A stretch of 49,787 nucleotides of DNA from the NCBI GenBank assembly GCA_032251145.1, contig JAVVER010000010.1, forward strand, positions 1 to 49,787, given 5' to 3'. Below are positions 1-8,370 of this stretch, in pieces. Each line of letters opens with the position of its first letter. Positions within the stretch are counted from its first letter, which is position 1. The notes under the pieces are model-generated. The model made no database searches. It was not told where the DNA came from and was given only the letters and a program-made list of their open reading frames with translations. Made by a program: the position numbers and the translations under genes. This DNA comes from BRH-c54 sp032251145. Its GTDB lineage: Bacteria > Bacteroidota > Bacteroidia > Flavobacteriales_E > Vicingaceae.

Positions 1-396
1 AGTGAAAAAGATTCAATTATGTACTCTTTTGCTGTGGGAAGAAGACCTATTAACATTAATGAAGATTTTGTATCTTCATTAGATTCAGCAGGATTTAATA
101 GAGCTTCTATTTCAAAGACAGATTATTCAGCAATAAATGAAATATTTAGAACACGACCTACTGATGAGTGTTTAATGGCATTGGCCTGTAAACCTGTTTA
201 CCGTGACATTTTAGTTTTCTACCTGAATGATAAAGTTATAGGTGTTGCCAAACTCTGCATTTCTTGTAATCATTTTATGTTTAGAGGAGCTCAAGGAGAA
301 ACTGATTTTTTTGGTTACTTTGGTGAATTTCCTAAGCTAATAAAAATCTTAAATCCTTATTTAAAAACCAACATTGAAGAAAGATTTCCATCTTAA
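1..396 (+). CDS. Unrecognised protein, probably 5'-truncated by window edge
   Basis: The reading frame is open from base 1 with no stop before the first ATG at 19, so the gene may begin outside the window. An ATG start at 19 would give 125 residues. The product is soluble-looking, with no signal peptide or membrane segment. It contains three cysteines close together in the middle (ECLMALACKP, KLCISC) and ends in a hydrophilic tail. I recognise no family. It is separated by about 130 bp of AT-rich DNA from the exosortase locus, which has its own promoter-like region, so it is probably not part of that operon. Confidence 0.6.
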   Translation, partial: SEKDSIMYSFAVGRRPININEDFVSSLDSAGFNRASISKTDYSAINEIFRTRPTDECLMALACKPVYRDILVFYLNDKVIGVAKLCISCNHFMFRGAQGETDFFGYFGEFPKLIKILNPYLKTNIEERFPS

Positions 397-498
397 TTTC
401 TACATTTCTTTCATTTATTCAACACCCCAACCTCCTTTTCCTCCTGCCTATTCTAAAAAAATCAAAAAAAATTTACATTATTTAAAATAGTTTTATTT

Positions 499-515
499 AC
501 TTTGCAATTCAAAGT
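499..515. promoter_or_regulatory. Palindromic operator candidate, copy 1 of the XrtN locus
   Basis: ACTTTGCAATTCAAAGT is an almost perfect palindrome (ACTTTG/CAAAGT arms) followed by ACTTTT, ten bases before the ATG at 526. The same element recurs at 1501-1517 with one base changed. Its ACTTTG half overlaps a TTACTTTG that resembles a Bacteroidota -7 box, as expected for a repressor site. The regulator encoded at 1194-1484 is the obvious candidate to bind it. That binding is inference. Confidence 0.6.
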
Positions 516-525
516 ACTTTTTAAT

Positions 526-1182
526 ATGGAAAACTCAAAACAACACTTAGAGGCTCTTTCAGGCATAAAAGATTTAATGGAAAAATCTACCAAGTTTATT
601 TCATTAAGCGGTTTGTCTGGTGTGATAGCCGGAATTACAGCATTAGTAGGGGCTTTTCTTGCCGACTTAAGAATAGATTATTATCTGAATAATACCTTTA
701 CAAAAACCAGGTTAGAAATGTATCTCTCGGAAAACTTAATGGAAGAATTAGCCCTAGAACTTTTTGTAATTGCCATAAGTATATTGGTAATCTCCATTAC
801 TTTCGGAATTTTGCTTACTATGAGAGAATCTAAGAAAAATGGTCAGCATATCTGGGGCAAAAACAGCAAATTATTACTACTAAACTTAATTGTACCTCTA
901 GCTGCAGGAGGTATTTTCTGTTTAATATTAATGTATCATGGCCTATTTTATTTACTAGCTCCAGCAACACTGCTTTTTTATGGGTTGGCGTTATTTAACT
1001 GTGGAAAATATACCTTAGGAGAAATAAAATATTTGGGAGTGTTAGAGATTATTTTAGGTTTGTTAAGTGCTGTATTCATAGGCAAAGGCTTATTGTTTTG
1101 GGCGATTGGTTTTGGTGTATTACACATCATTTATGGAGCGTTAATGCATTTTAAATACAATAACAAACCTCAAAACGCATAA
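526..1182 (+). CDS. Multi-pass membrane protein of the XrtN locus
   Basis: The product is 218 residues with about five to six hydrophobic segments, roughly residues 26-46, 79-99, 114-134, 138-156 and 164-206. The longer frame opening with TTG at 502 would start inside the palindrome at 499-515, so the ATG at 526 is preferred. The gene is followed after 11 bases by the winged-helix regulator. Small membrane proteins paired with such regulators are common in Bacteroidota, and a sensor or regulator-tethering role is possible, but I recognise no named family. It is the first gene of the first of two units controlled by the shared palindrome. Confidence 0.8.
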   Translation: MENSKQHLEALSGIKDLMEKSTKFISLSGLSGVIAGITALVGAFLADLRIDYYLNNTFTKTRLEMYLSENLMEELALELFVIAISILVISITFGILLTMRESKKNGQHIWGKNSKLLLLNLIVPLAAGGIFCLILMYHGLFYLLAPATLLFYGLALFNCGKYTLGEIKYLGVLEIILGLLSAVFIGKGLLFWAIGFGVLHIIYGALMHFKYNNKPQNA

Positions 1183-1193
1183 TAAATAAAGCT

Positions 1194-1484
1194 ATGATTG
1201 AGGGGTTAAATAAAATATTTGAGAGTAGGGTTCGCTTAGGAATTATGTCCGTTTTAATGGTAAACGATGAAATAGACTTTAATTCATTAAAAGAATTACT
1301 AAATGTAACCGATGGGAATTTGGCGAGCCATATTGCCGGGTTAGAAAAAAACGAATACATAAAAGTGATTAAAGAATTTGTAGGTAAAAAACCAAAAACA
1401 TCTTTTGCTGCGACAGCAGTAGGAAAAAAAGCTTTTCAAGATCACTTAACCGCCTTAGAAAATTTACTTAACCAACATAATTAA
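1194..1484 (+). CDS. Winged-helix transcriptional regulator (HTH_34 / MarR-like)
   Basis: This 96-residue protein is essentially one winged-helix domain. The N-terminal part (FESRVRLGIMSVLMVNDEID) is the first helix, residues about 30-55 (FNSLKELLNVTDGNLASHIA) form the helix-turn-helix, and GKKPKTSFAATAVGKKAF forms the wing and following helix. This pattern matches the small regulators of Pfam PF13601. It follows the membrane-protein gene by 11 bases and is co-transcribed with it. Two copies of a 17-bp palindrome, before the gene at 526 and before the gene at 1539, are the likely binding sites, so it probably represses both its own unit and the XrtN unit. Family assignment is firm; target assignment is inference. 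Confidence 0.85.
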   Translation: MIEGLNKIFESRVRLGIMSVLMVNDEIDFNSLKELLNVTDGNLASHIAGLEKNEYIKVIKEFVGKKPKTSFAATAVGKKAFQDHLTALENLLNQHN

Positions 1485-1500
1485 TTTTTTTTATAAACAA

Positions 1501-1517
1501 ACTTTGAAATTCAAAGT
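1501..1517. promoter_or_regulatory. Palindromic operator candidate, copy 2 of the XrtN locus
   Basis: ACTTTGAAATTCAAAGT is a perfect palindrome around a central base, with eight-base arms. It lies 21 bases before the ATG at 1539, is also followed by ACTTTT, and so matches copy 1 over 23 positions with one difference. It sits just after the stop of the regulator gene and before the four-gene unit that ends with the exosortase. Confidence 0.65.
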
Positions 1518-1538
1518 ACTTTTAAAAACTCAAAAAAA

Positions 1539-1847
1539 ATGAAAACACAGAAAACAAAAAACAATCAAAACAAAAGATTAATCAGCATTATTGTAGCTGT
1601 ACCCATTTTATTAATGATTCCGCTAGTAGCCATGCAATTTACTGAAGAAGTAAAATGGAGTCTCTCCGACTTTATTATAATGGGTATTTTACTGCTTGGT
1701 ACTGGCTTAGTATGCGAACTGGTAATACGAAATGTAAAAACATTAAAATACCGAATTGCATTGTGTATTGGAGTGTTGTTCATGTTATTTCTTACTTGGG
1801 CAGAGCTTGCTGTAGGAATTTTCGGAACACCATTTAGTGGTAGTTAA
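1539..1847 (+). CDS. Small membrane protein of the XrtN locus
   Basis: The product is 102 residues. A lysine/asparagine-rich N-terminus is followed by three predicted membrane segments, around residues 14-30, 43-60 and 70-92. No signal-peptide cleavage site is evident and I recognise no family. It is the first gene of the unit that continues with the 168-residue membrane protein, the VIT protein and XrtN, with gaps of about 20 bases. Its place directly behind the second palindrome implies shared control with the exosortase. Confidence 0.75.
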   Translation: MKTQKTKNNQNKRLISIIVAVPILLMIPLVAMQFTEEVKWSLSDFIIMGILLLGTGLVCELVIRNVKTLKYRIALCIGVLFMLFLTWAELAVGIFGTPFSGS

Positions 1848-1868
1848 ATAATTAACCCTGTAATTATT

Positions 1869-2375
1869 ATGAAATCACAACCAACACATATCCTCGAAAA
1901 AAAGATAAAAAGGCTGACGCTACTTTTTATCATCTTATTAGTATTGAGTGGAGTTACCGCTTTTCCGCTGCAAACCGAGCTTAATTTCTTAACGGATTAT
2001 TTCAACTCAAAAGCTTCTTCGGGATTAATTGCCCAATGGATAACCCAAGTTAGTACGGCTTTAAATGACCTTAATCAAAACTATCCTTTCTTGGCTTACG
2101 GAACAGATTGGCTGGCTTTTTCTCACATTGTTATCAGTCTGTTTTTTATAGGTGTTTATACCAATCCCATTCAAAATAGTTGGGTAACAAAAGTGGGCAT
2201 TATTGCTTGTCTGCTAGTTTTTCCTGTTGCTTTTATAGCGGGCAATTACAGAGGAATTCCTTTGTTTTGGCAACTGATAGATTGTTGCTTCGGAGCTTTT
2301 GGACTCATCCCTTTGCTACTTATACATCAATTCACCAATCAAATCATTTCAATCAATAATAAATCTAATTTTTAA
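1869..2375 (+). CDS. Membrane protein of the XrtN locus
   Basis: The product is 168 residues with about four membrane segments (near residues 15-32, 80-97, 107-125 and 133-152) and one extracytoplasmic loop after the first. I recognise no named family. Gaps of about 20 bases on both sides place it in the same operon as the VIT protein and the exosortase. It could assist processing of the sorted protein, but the sequence gives no direct evidence of function. Confidence 0.75.
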   Translation: MKSQPTHILEKKIKRLTLLFIILLVLSGVTAFPLQTELNFLTDYFNSKASSGLIAQWITQVSTALNDLNQNYPFLAYGTDWLAFSHIVISLFFIGVYTNPIQNSWVTKVGIIACLLVFPVAFIAGNYRGIPLFWQLIDCCFGAFGLIPLLLIHQFTNQIISINNKSNF

Positions 2376-2394
2376 CAGTTAACCCTATTTACTT

Positions 2395-4920
2395 ATGGAA
2401 ACGAAAAAAAACACCACCCAAAAAGACCCTATCTTTTTAGTAGGGCTAATCTTAATTCCTATTTCTTTTGGAATTTATTTATTTCTCTATTTTAAAAATC
2501 AAAATGCTGGCAATGCCTTTCGAGAAAACGAAGGGGCTTACTACATCAATTATGTCATTGCTGCCGCATATTTTATTTTTAGCGTGTTCATCTATTTTTT
2601 CAAACATAAATTCAAATTCTCTCATTATAGTTATAAGCGGTTTGCCTGTGCATTAATCTTATTTGCCATCAGCTGCTTTACCATCAATATTCCTTTTCCC
2701 ATTTTTCATAAATTTTCTGCTTGGGTAAATGTTTACCTCATTGTGATGCACCTTGCTTTGTTAGCCACCTGTTTTTTAGATACACTTCCTAGGTTTTTAA
2801 AGCATCTTGTATTTTTTGGTGTTGGATTAGGAACAGTTATGGCGTTGTATTTCACCATTTATTTATTGCCTTTTTTACCTATCATGTTTCTTGGAGCAGT
2901 ATTTTTTGGATTATCCTTGCATTTAGCAACACCATTAATATTATTAATCACGCTTTTAGTGCAATTTTTCAAAAACGGAAAAGACACTAAAATAGCTTTT
3001 TATTTGGGTGTTGCTTTACCTCTATTAGTAGTGGTTGTCTATGTTTTTCAATGGAACAGTACCAAAAAATTGATTGATAAAACCCATGCTACTATTATCA
3101 CCAGGCCTAACAATAACTTACCCAATTGGGTGCTGTTAAGTCAGGAATTAGGGGATGATTTTTTTACTGAACGTATCTTAAAAGGCGATTTAATTTATGA
3201 AACCCATCTTTTTAGTGATAATTGGGGAATAATGGGTAATCAAAACTCTTTAGGTGAACTAAAAGAACACGACCCTTTGGTTGTGCTTGGAGCAGAACTA
3301 TTAGGAACACTTAGTCTGAATCGTGAAGACAAATTAAAAATTTTAGAATCGAAATTTGATTTGCGACATGCTACCAAAAGAAAACTGTGGTCGGGAGAAA
3401 ACCTTTCAACAACAACTGTTTTATCCAATATTCAAGTATTTCCAGATTATCGTTTAGCTTACACAGAAAAAATTATTCGTATAAAAAATAATTATAATTC
3501 TAATAGATGGAACAAGCAAGAAGAAGCACTTTATACCTTCCATTTACCTGAAGGTTCTGTTGCTACTTCGCTTTCTCTTTGGATAGAAGGAAAGGAAGAA
3601 AAATCTAGGTTAACCACCAAAAGCAAAGCAGATAGTGCTTATACCACCATTGTTGGTGTTGAAAGAAGAGACCCTTCCATTATGCATTGGCAAGAAGGAA
3701 ATACCATCACTGTTTATGTTTTTCCTTGTACCCCCGAAGAAGAACGCATGTTTAAAGTTGGAATTACTACTCCATTAAGATTAAAAGACAATCAATTGGT
3801 GTTAGAAAATGTTTATTTTGAAGGTCCTGACGCTTCTAGTGCAGCAGAAACAACTATAGTAGAATTTAAAACGGATAAGTTAGGTAATATGAATATCCCT
3901 AATCATTTTAGCGAGATAATGCCCAACAAATTTGAATATTCGGGCAATTATCATCCTTATTGGGAAATAAGTTGTCCCGCTGTACCTCTTTCCACTCAAA
4001 GATTTTCATTTAATGGAAAAAGCTATTTGATGATAGAAAATCAACCAAAAACAACATCACAAAATATTAAAAGTGTGTTTTTAGATATTAATAATTCATG
4101 GACAAAAAATGAATTTAATAAAGTTTGGGAATCCGTAAAAGATAAAAAGGTGTACGTATTTTACGATCAACTTTATCAGTTAAATAGTGAAAACAAAGAG
4201 CGTTACTATGAACTTTTATCAAAACTTAACTTCAGCCTTTTCCCATTATATAAAGTAAAGGATATCCCTCAATCTTTGTTAATCACAAAATCTTCAAGAA
4301 TTTCCCCCACTTTAGAGGATTTGAAAAACAGTTCGTTTAGTGATGAATTAAAAACTTACTTAAGCGAAAGAACTGAGAAAGTCAACCTCTTTAATTTATC
4401 TGATGAACTTTCTCCTTACTTAAAAACATTGAAAGAATTTCAGGTATTTAATTATACATCGGGAGATATGGTTGCTCTTCAACATCTTTTAAATAAAAAT
4501 GTTTTCGTTGCTACTAATCAAGATGAAAATAGTGTTTTGTTAGATATCTCTAATACAGTAATTAAAAGGGACACTAACACTAATACTTCTACAGCTCCAG
4601 ACCATTTACTACGTTTATTTGCTTACAATAAAATAATGCAAGAATGTGGTAGAAACTATTTTACCGCAGAAAATTATGTGGAAAACAACCTCATTGACAT
4701 TGCTAATGAAGCGTATATTGTTTCTCCTATTTCAAGTTTAATTGTATTGGAAACGATAAAAGATTATGAGCGTTTTGGTATAGATGAAAACAAAAATAGT
4801 TTAAAAAATGCTTCCACCGAATCTGCTGGAGCAGTTCCCGAACCTCACGAATGGGCACTTATCATTATATTGATGGGAACATTGGTGTTTTTATACTACA
4901 AAAGAAAAAATACCATTTAA
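2395..4920 (+). CDS. XrtN-system VIT domain membrane protein with PEP-type C-terminal sorting signal
   Basis: This 841-residue protein has about seven hydrophobic segments in its first 220 residues. A long extracytoplasmic part follows, with a VIT (inter-alpha-trypsin) domain at about 340-480 (ALYTFHLPEGSVATSLSLWI; VGVERRDPSIMHW). The tail carries a tripartite exosortase signal: PEP at 815-817 (VPEPHEW), one hydrophobic helix, then the basic end YYKRKNTI. Such VIT proteins are known beside exosortase N in Bacteroidota and are its presumed dedicated substrate. The xrtN gene follows after 34 bases. The protein would be cut at or near PEP by XrtN, which would free the C-terminal anchor while leaving the N-terminal membrane bundle in place. 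Its biological role is unknown. Confidence 0.88.
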   Translation: METKKNTTQKDPIFLVGLILIPISFGIYLFLYFKNQNAGNAFRENEGAYYINYVIAAAYFIFSVFIYFFKHKFKFSHYSYKRFACALILFAISCFTINIPFPIFHKFSAWVNVYLIVMHLALLATCFLDTLPRFLKHLVFFGVGLGTVMALYFTIYLLPFLPIMFLGAVFFGLSLHLATPLILLITLLVQFFKNGKDTKIAFYLGVALPLLVVVVYVFQWNSTKKLIDKTHATIITRPNNNLPNWVLLSQELGDDFFTERILKGDLIYETHLFSDNWGIMGNQNSLGELKEHDPLVVLGAELLGTLSLNREDKLKILESKFDLRHATKRKLWSGENLSTTTVLSNIQVFPDYRLAYTEKIIRIKNNYNSNRWNKQEEALYTFHLPEGSVATSLSLWIEGKEEKSRLTTKSKADSAYTTIVGVERRDPSIMHWQEGNTITVYVFPCTPEEERMFKVGITTPLRLKDNQLVLENVYFEGPDASSAAETTIVEFKTDKLGNMNIPNHFSEIMPNKFEYSGNYHPYWEISCPAVPLSTQRFSFNGKSYLMIENQPKTTSQNIKSVFLDINNSWTKNEFNKVWESVKDKKVYVFYDQLYQLNSENKERYYELLSKLNFSLFPLYKVKDIPQSLLITKSSRISPTLEDLKNSSFSDELKTYLSERTEKVNLFNLSDELSPYLKTLKEFQVFNYTSGDMVALQHLLNKNVFVATNQDENSVLLDISNTVIKRDTNTNTSTAPDHLLRLFAYNKIMQECGRNYFTAENYVENNLIDIANEAYIVSPISSLIVLETIKDYERFGIDENKNSLKNASTESAGAVPEPHEWALIIILMGTLVFLYYKRKNTI

Positions 4921-4954
4921 CCATAACTGAAATAAAACTTAGAACTTAGAGAGC

Positions 4955-6322
4955 GTGCAAATACAAGAAATAAATATCAATCAAAAAATACTCATAACAT
5001 TGGGGTTAGTTGTTTTAATTTCAATTTTGAGTTTTCAAAATCTTGCCTTTTATTTATTGCCTAACACTTCGCTATTTGTTTTCTTAGCCATAAGTCCTTT
5101 TGTTTTTAAAATCAATTCAAAAGAAAGAAAAATACGATATGCTTTTATTAGTATAGGATTTATTATTTTGTATTTCTTCTTAAAAATGCAGCTATTGTTT
5201 TTTCTTTCTTTTGCTTCAGGCATCTTATTTATTATTGAAAGTAATTTAGGAAAGGTTAATACACTTCCTATATTTATTATTTTACTCATATCACCCTATT
5301 CTTCTTTTATCTTTGATGTTTTTGGGTTTCCTGCTCGTCTGTTACTTACTGATATGGCTGCTAGTATGCTGTCTGTTGTTTTTGAACAAACTGCCAGTAG
5401 TGGAAGCAACATTATTATTCATAACCAAAGTTTTTCAGTAGATCCTGAATGTATGGGACTAACCATGGTTGGGTATGCTTATGCCACCACACTACTTTTT
5501 ATCAATTCATTGGAAAACAAATACCAAACAAAATTGACTATTTACAAAGTATTAGGAATATTGGTAATCAGCACTTTTTTTATTGTTGTGGTAAACCTCT
5601 TTAGAATAATTGTAATTGTGTTGTTACAGGCTCCACCCGAAACAGTTACACATGAAGTAATTGGCTTACTTTCCTTTGGTCTATATTTCCTATTTCCGCT
5701 GTTTTTTATTTGTAAGTGGTTAATAAAAAGAAATAAAAATGAACCAATATCAGCAAAATCAACACAACCTCCTTCAAAAAAAATAATACTACCTTTAACT
5801 TTAGTAATTGTTGGTTCACTTACATTTTTTAATTTCAATAGAGATAATTATAGAAACATTCAACAAGATGATAAGAGTAAACGTATTGAAATAGCAGGGT
5901 TTAAAAAAGCTATTACCAATGAAAATGTATTAAAATTCGAAAATGAAAATGCTCTTATCTACATCAAGCCATCTTGCCATTTTTTTGGTCCTGACCATAA
6001 TCCTACTATTTGTTGGAAGGGAAGTGGTTATGAATTCATCAACATAAAAACAGAAAAAATAGGTGCTTTTGAAATTTATAAAGCTGAATTAAAAAAAGAC
6101 AATGAAATTTTACAAACTGCTTGGTGGTTTGATAATGGTCAAGAAAAAATCATCAGTCAATTAGAGTGGCGATGGAAAACAGCTTTAGGAAACGAACCCT
6201 ATCGGTTAATTAATGTTACTGCTATTTCGGAAAATGAACTTAACAAACAGATTAATGAGTTATTGCTAAAAAATCTATTTCAAAAAACTAAAAACAACTT
6301 TTTACTAGATAATAAAAGTTAG
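4955..6322 (+). CDS. xrtN: Exosortase N (membrane transpeptidase-like protease)
   Basis: A GTG start gives 455 residues. About eight hydrophobic segments carry the exosortase triad: Cys166 in DPECMG, Arg217 in NLFRI and His233 in THEVIG. This matches the exosortase/archaeosortase family, which cleaves C-terminal PEP-type signals in the inner membrane. After one more membrane segment (about 277-293) there is a soluble C-terminal domain resembling the EpsI-type extension, with Cys341 and Cys353 in the stretch KPSCHFFGPDHNPTICW. The gene directly follows its presumed substrate, the VIT protein, and ends one base before the convergent carotenoid operon. No ATG near the start gives as complete an N-terminal membrane segment. 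Assignment as type N rests on the neighbouring VIT protein and overall architecture. Confidence 0.88.
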   Translation: MQIQEININQKILITLGLVVLISILSFQNLAFYLLPNTSLFVFLAISPFVFKINSKERKIRYAFISIGFIILYFFLKMQLLFFLSFASGILFIIESNLGKVNTLPIFIILLISPYSSFIFDVFGFPARLLLTDMAASMLSVVFEQTASSGSNIIIHNQSFSVDPECMGLTMVGYAYATTLLFINSLENKYQTKLTIYKVLGILVISTFFIVVVNLFRIIVIVLLQAPPETVTHEVIGLLSFGLYFLFPLFFICKWLIKRNKNEPISAKSTQPPSKKIILPLTLVIVGSLTFFNFNRDNYRNIQQDDKSKRIEIAGFKKAITNENVLKFENENALIYIKPSCHFFGPDHNPTICWKGSGYEFINIKTEKIGAFEIYKAELKKDNEILQTAWWFDNGQEKIISQLEWRWKTALGNEPYRLINVTAISENELNKQINELLLKNLFQKTKNNFLLDNKS

Positions 6323-6323
6323 C

Positions 6324-7241
6324 TTACTTCCTCATCAACTCCTTCAACCCCTCTTCCAAATCGGCAAATTGAAAATTAAATCCTGTTTGAAGCAATTTTT
6401 GGTTACTTGTAGCACTTCCTTCTAGCAGAATTACAGCCATTTCACCTAAAAACAGTTTTAACATAAACCCGGGCACATTAGGTAACCAAAATGGTTTGTT
6501 CATAGTTTTTGATAGAATTTTAGAAAAGTCTTTGTTGCTTACATTTCCTGCAATGGCGTTGTATGTTCCATTAAAATTTTGGTTTTCTATGGCTGCAACA
6601 TAAAGTTGGGCTAAATCATCAATGTGTATCCAAGGCATAATTTGCTTACCTGAGCCTAAAGCAGCACCTAAACCAAACTTAAATGGTTGTATCATTTTAG
6701 GCAATGCTCCACCATTTTTTGCCAATACTATTCCTGTTCGCAGTTTTACTGTTCTTATTGATAAATCGTTTAATTCATCTACTGCTAGTTCCCATTGCAG
6801 ACAAGTTTTTCCTAAAAAATCATTGGCTGCGGGTGCTGTTTCTGCAAAAATGGTGTTGGTGGTTATCGCTCCATAGTAACCCACTCCCGAAGCAGAAACA
6901 AAAGCTTTAAGTTGATTGGGATTGTTTTTTAAAATATTGTAAATTAGTTTTATAGGTTTAACTCGACTATCTAAAATTTCTTTTTTACGTTGTTCCGACC
7001 AAGGTTTTTCTGCAATTCCAGCTCCTGCTAAATGTACCATATAATTTACTGAAAGCAACTCCTCTTTATCAATAATTCCTTTATTAATATCCCAATAACT
7101 ATAAGCAATATTAGGATGTTTTGAAGTTAAATTTTTATCTCTTGTCAGTATAGTAACTGCATAATCTTTTTCAACCAAAAGCTCAGTTAGTGCTGTTCCC
7201 ACTAATCCTGTTCCGCCTGTTATGAGTACTTTTTTAGTCAT
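6324..7241 (-). CDS. TIGR01777-type NAD(P)-dependent epimerase/SDR
   Basis: The 305-residue protein begins with the Rossmann motif ITGGTGLVGTAL. It has the family stretches MVHLAGAGIAEKPWS and SASGVGYYG, and a C-terminal DUF1731-like end (VPGFMLKLFLGEMAVILLEG), as in the YfcH group of extended short-chain dehydrogenases. Its substrate is unknown. Its start overlaps the end of the lycopene cyclase gene by eight bases, so it is the last gene of the carotenoid operon and translationally coupled to it. A role in tailoring the carotenoid is possible, but homologues elsewhere occur outside carotenoid clusters. Confidence 0.88.
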   Translation of the reverse strand: MTKKVLITGGTGLVGTALTELLVEKDYAVTILTRDKNLTSKHPNIAYSYWDINKGIIDKEELLSVNYMVHLAGAGIAEKPWSEQRKKEILDSRVKPIKLIYNILKNNPNQLKAFVSASGVGYYGAITTNTIFAETAPAANDFLGKTCLQWELAVDELNDLSIRTVKLRTGIVLAKNGGALPKMIQPFKFGLGAALGSGKQIMPWIHIDDLAQLYVAAIENQNFNGTYNAIAGNVSNKDFSKILSKTMNKPFWLPNVPGFMLKLFLGEMAVILLEGSATSNQKLLQTGFNFQFADLEEGLKELMRK

Positions 7242-7923
7242 TTGTTTTTGTTTTAAAACGTTCTATCAATAGTACAGAAAAAAACAACATGCTAAAAGCG
7301 TAACCAAAATCTTCTACAGGAATAGTAAAAAAACGGATACCTATATTTTCTACATTGTTGTACCAAACTATAGGTTCATCAATAAAACTACCTGTTAAAA
7401 TACCATTAACAATGGCAAACGGAATAAGAATTACCAAGTAAGAAATATAAAAACGATGTAGGGTTTTATTTTTATCTAACAAGCCCAACAGCAAAGCAAA
7501 AACTAAGAAAACCCCATTTATTTGTGTATATAGTTTACCCATATTCATGGTAATTAATACAACTAAAAGAGCAATAAGCAGCCAAGTAAAAGGCATAACA
7601 AATTTATTAGGAAGTTTAGCATTTGGAAAAAAATATTGCAACGAATAATGAATAAAAATACTGGCATAAGGAATACAAATAAAAAACAAAACCTCTTCTA
7701 GTGGTAGCTGAAAAATATTAATCCCTAAGTGATAATCGGAATTAAACCCCCAAACGCCTATTTTGGTAAAAACCACATCCCAAACAATATAAACAATAGC
7801 AACTATTGTGATAGCCGAAAAAACCGCTTTCCAATGTTTAATGAAATGCATTTTTTTTTCAAAAGAATAAGTAAAAGGAATACTAAATGAAGCTAAGAGT
7901 AATATTAAATAAAGTGCTTTCAT
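7234..7923 (-). CDS. crtYcd: Lycopene beta-cyclase, fused CrtYc-CrtYd type
   Basis: This 229-residue integral membrane protein holds two copies of the heterodimeric cyclase repeat. The first has WDVVFTKIGVWGFN (48-61) and PLEEVLFF (P74, E76, E77). The second has PVEDFGY (P202, E204, D205). The acidic PxE(E/D) motifs are the catalytic signature of CrtYc/CrtYd cyclases, which convert lycopene to gamma- and then beta-carotene without net redox change. The fused form is usual in Bacteroidota. It begins one base after the crtZ stop. About six membrane segments are visible. Confidence 0.9.
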   Translation of the reverse strand: MKALYLILLLASFSIPFTYSFEKKMHFIKHWKAVFSAITIVAIVYIVWDVVFTKIGVWGFNSDYHLGINIFQLPLEEVLFFICIPYASIFIHYSLQYFFPNAKLPNKFVMPFTWLLIALLVVLITMNMGKLYTQINGVFLVFALLLGLLDKNKTLHRFYISYLVILIPFAIVNGILTGSFIDEPIVWYNNVENIGIRFFTIPVEDFGYAFSMLFFSVLLIERFKTKTND

Positions 7924-8367
7924 TTATTTCTGAGAAAAATATTTTAACGGCACCCACAACATTCCAAAACATTCACCATCTTCTTTTTTTAAGTGTTTAT
8001 GATGCACTTTGTGAGCTCGTCTGATGGCTTTAAAATAAGTAGTATTGGTGTTTCTAAAAAATTTAAATCGTTGGTGAATAAATATTTCGTGAACAAAGAA
8101 ATAAGCTGCTCCATAAATGGTAATTCCTAAACCAATTGGCAAGGTATAAGGTATGGAGAATATTGTTCCCAACAAGATACACACCATGCCTGGAACAGCA
8201 AAAATCACAAAAAAGTAATCGTTTTTCTCAAAAAAAGAATTAGGATTTTTAGTGTGATGATCTTCGTGTAAATGCCATAAAAATCCATGCATAATGTATT
8301 TATGAACAGCCCATGCTACACCTTCCATTAAAAAAAATGTGACAATAATTATACTAACAAATAACAT
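7924..8367 (-). CDS. crtZ: Beta-carotene hydroxylase (fatty acid hydroxylase superfamily)
   Basis: The 147-residue membrane protein carries the complete histidine set of CrtZ di-iron hydroxylases: HKYIMH (22-27), HEDHH (34-38), HEIFIH (93-98) and HKVHH (119-123). It would hydroxylate the 3 and 3' carbons of beta-carotene to give zeaxanthin. It lies three bases after idi and touches crtYcd, so it is in the same transcript. No ketolase gene (crtW or crtO) is present, which points to zeaxanthin rather than astaxanthin as the product of this locus. Confidence 0.92.
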   Translation of the reverse strand: MLFVSIIIVTFFLMEGVAWAVHKYIMHGFLWHLHEDHHTKNPNSFFEKNDYFFVIFAVPGMVCILLGTIFSIPYTLPIGLGITIYGAAYFFVHEIFIHQRFKFFRNTNTTYFKAIRRAHKVHHKHLKKEDGECFGMLWVPLKYFSQK

Positions 8368-8370
8368 GGC

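Noticed and set aside
502..525. TTG start extending the first membrane protein
   Set aside because: It begins inside the operator palindrome and adds residues with no support; the ATG at 526 follows.
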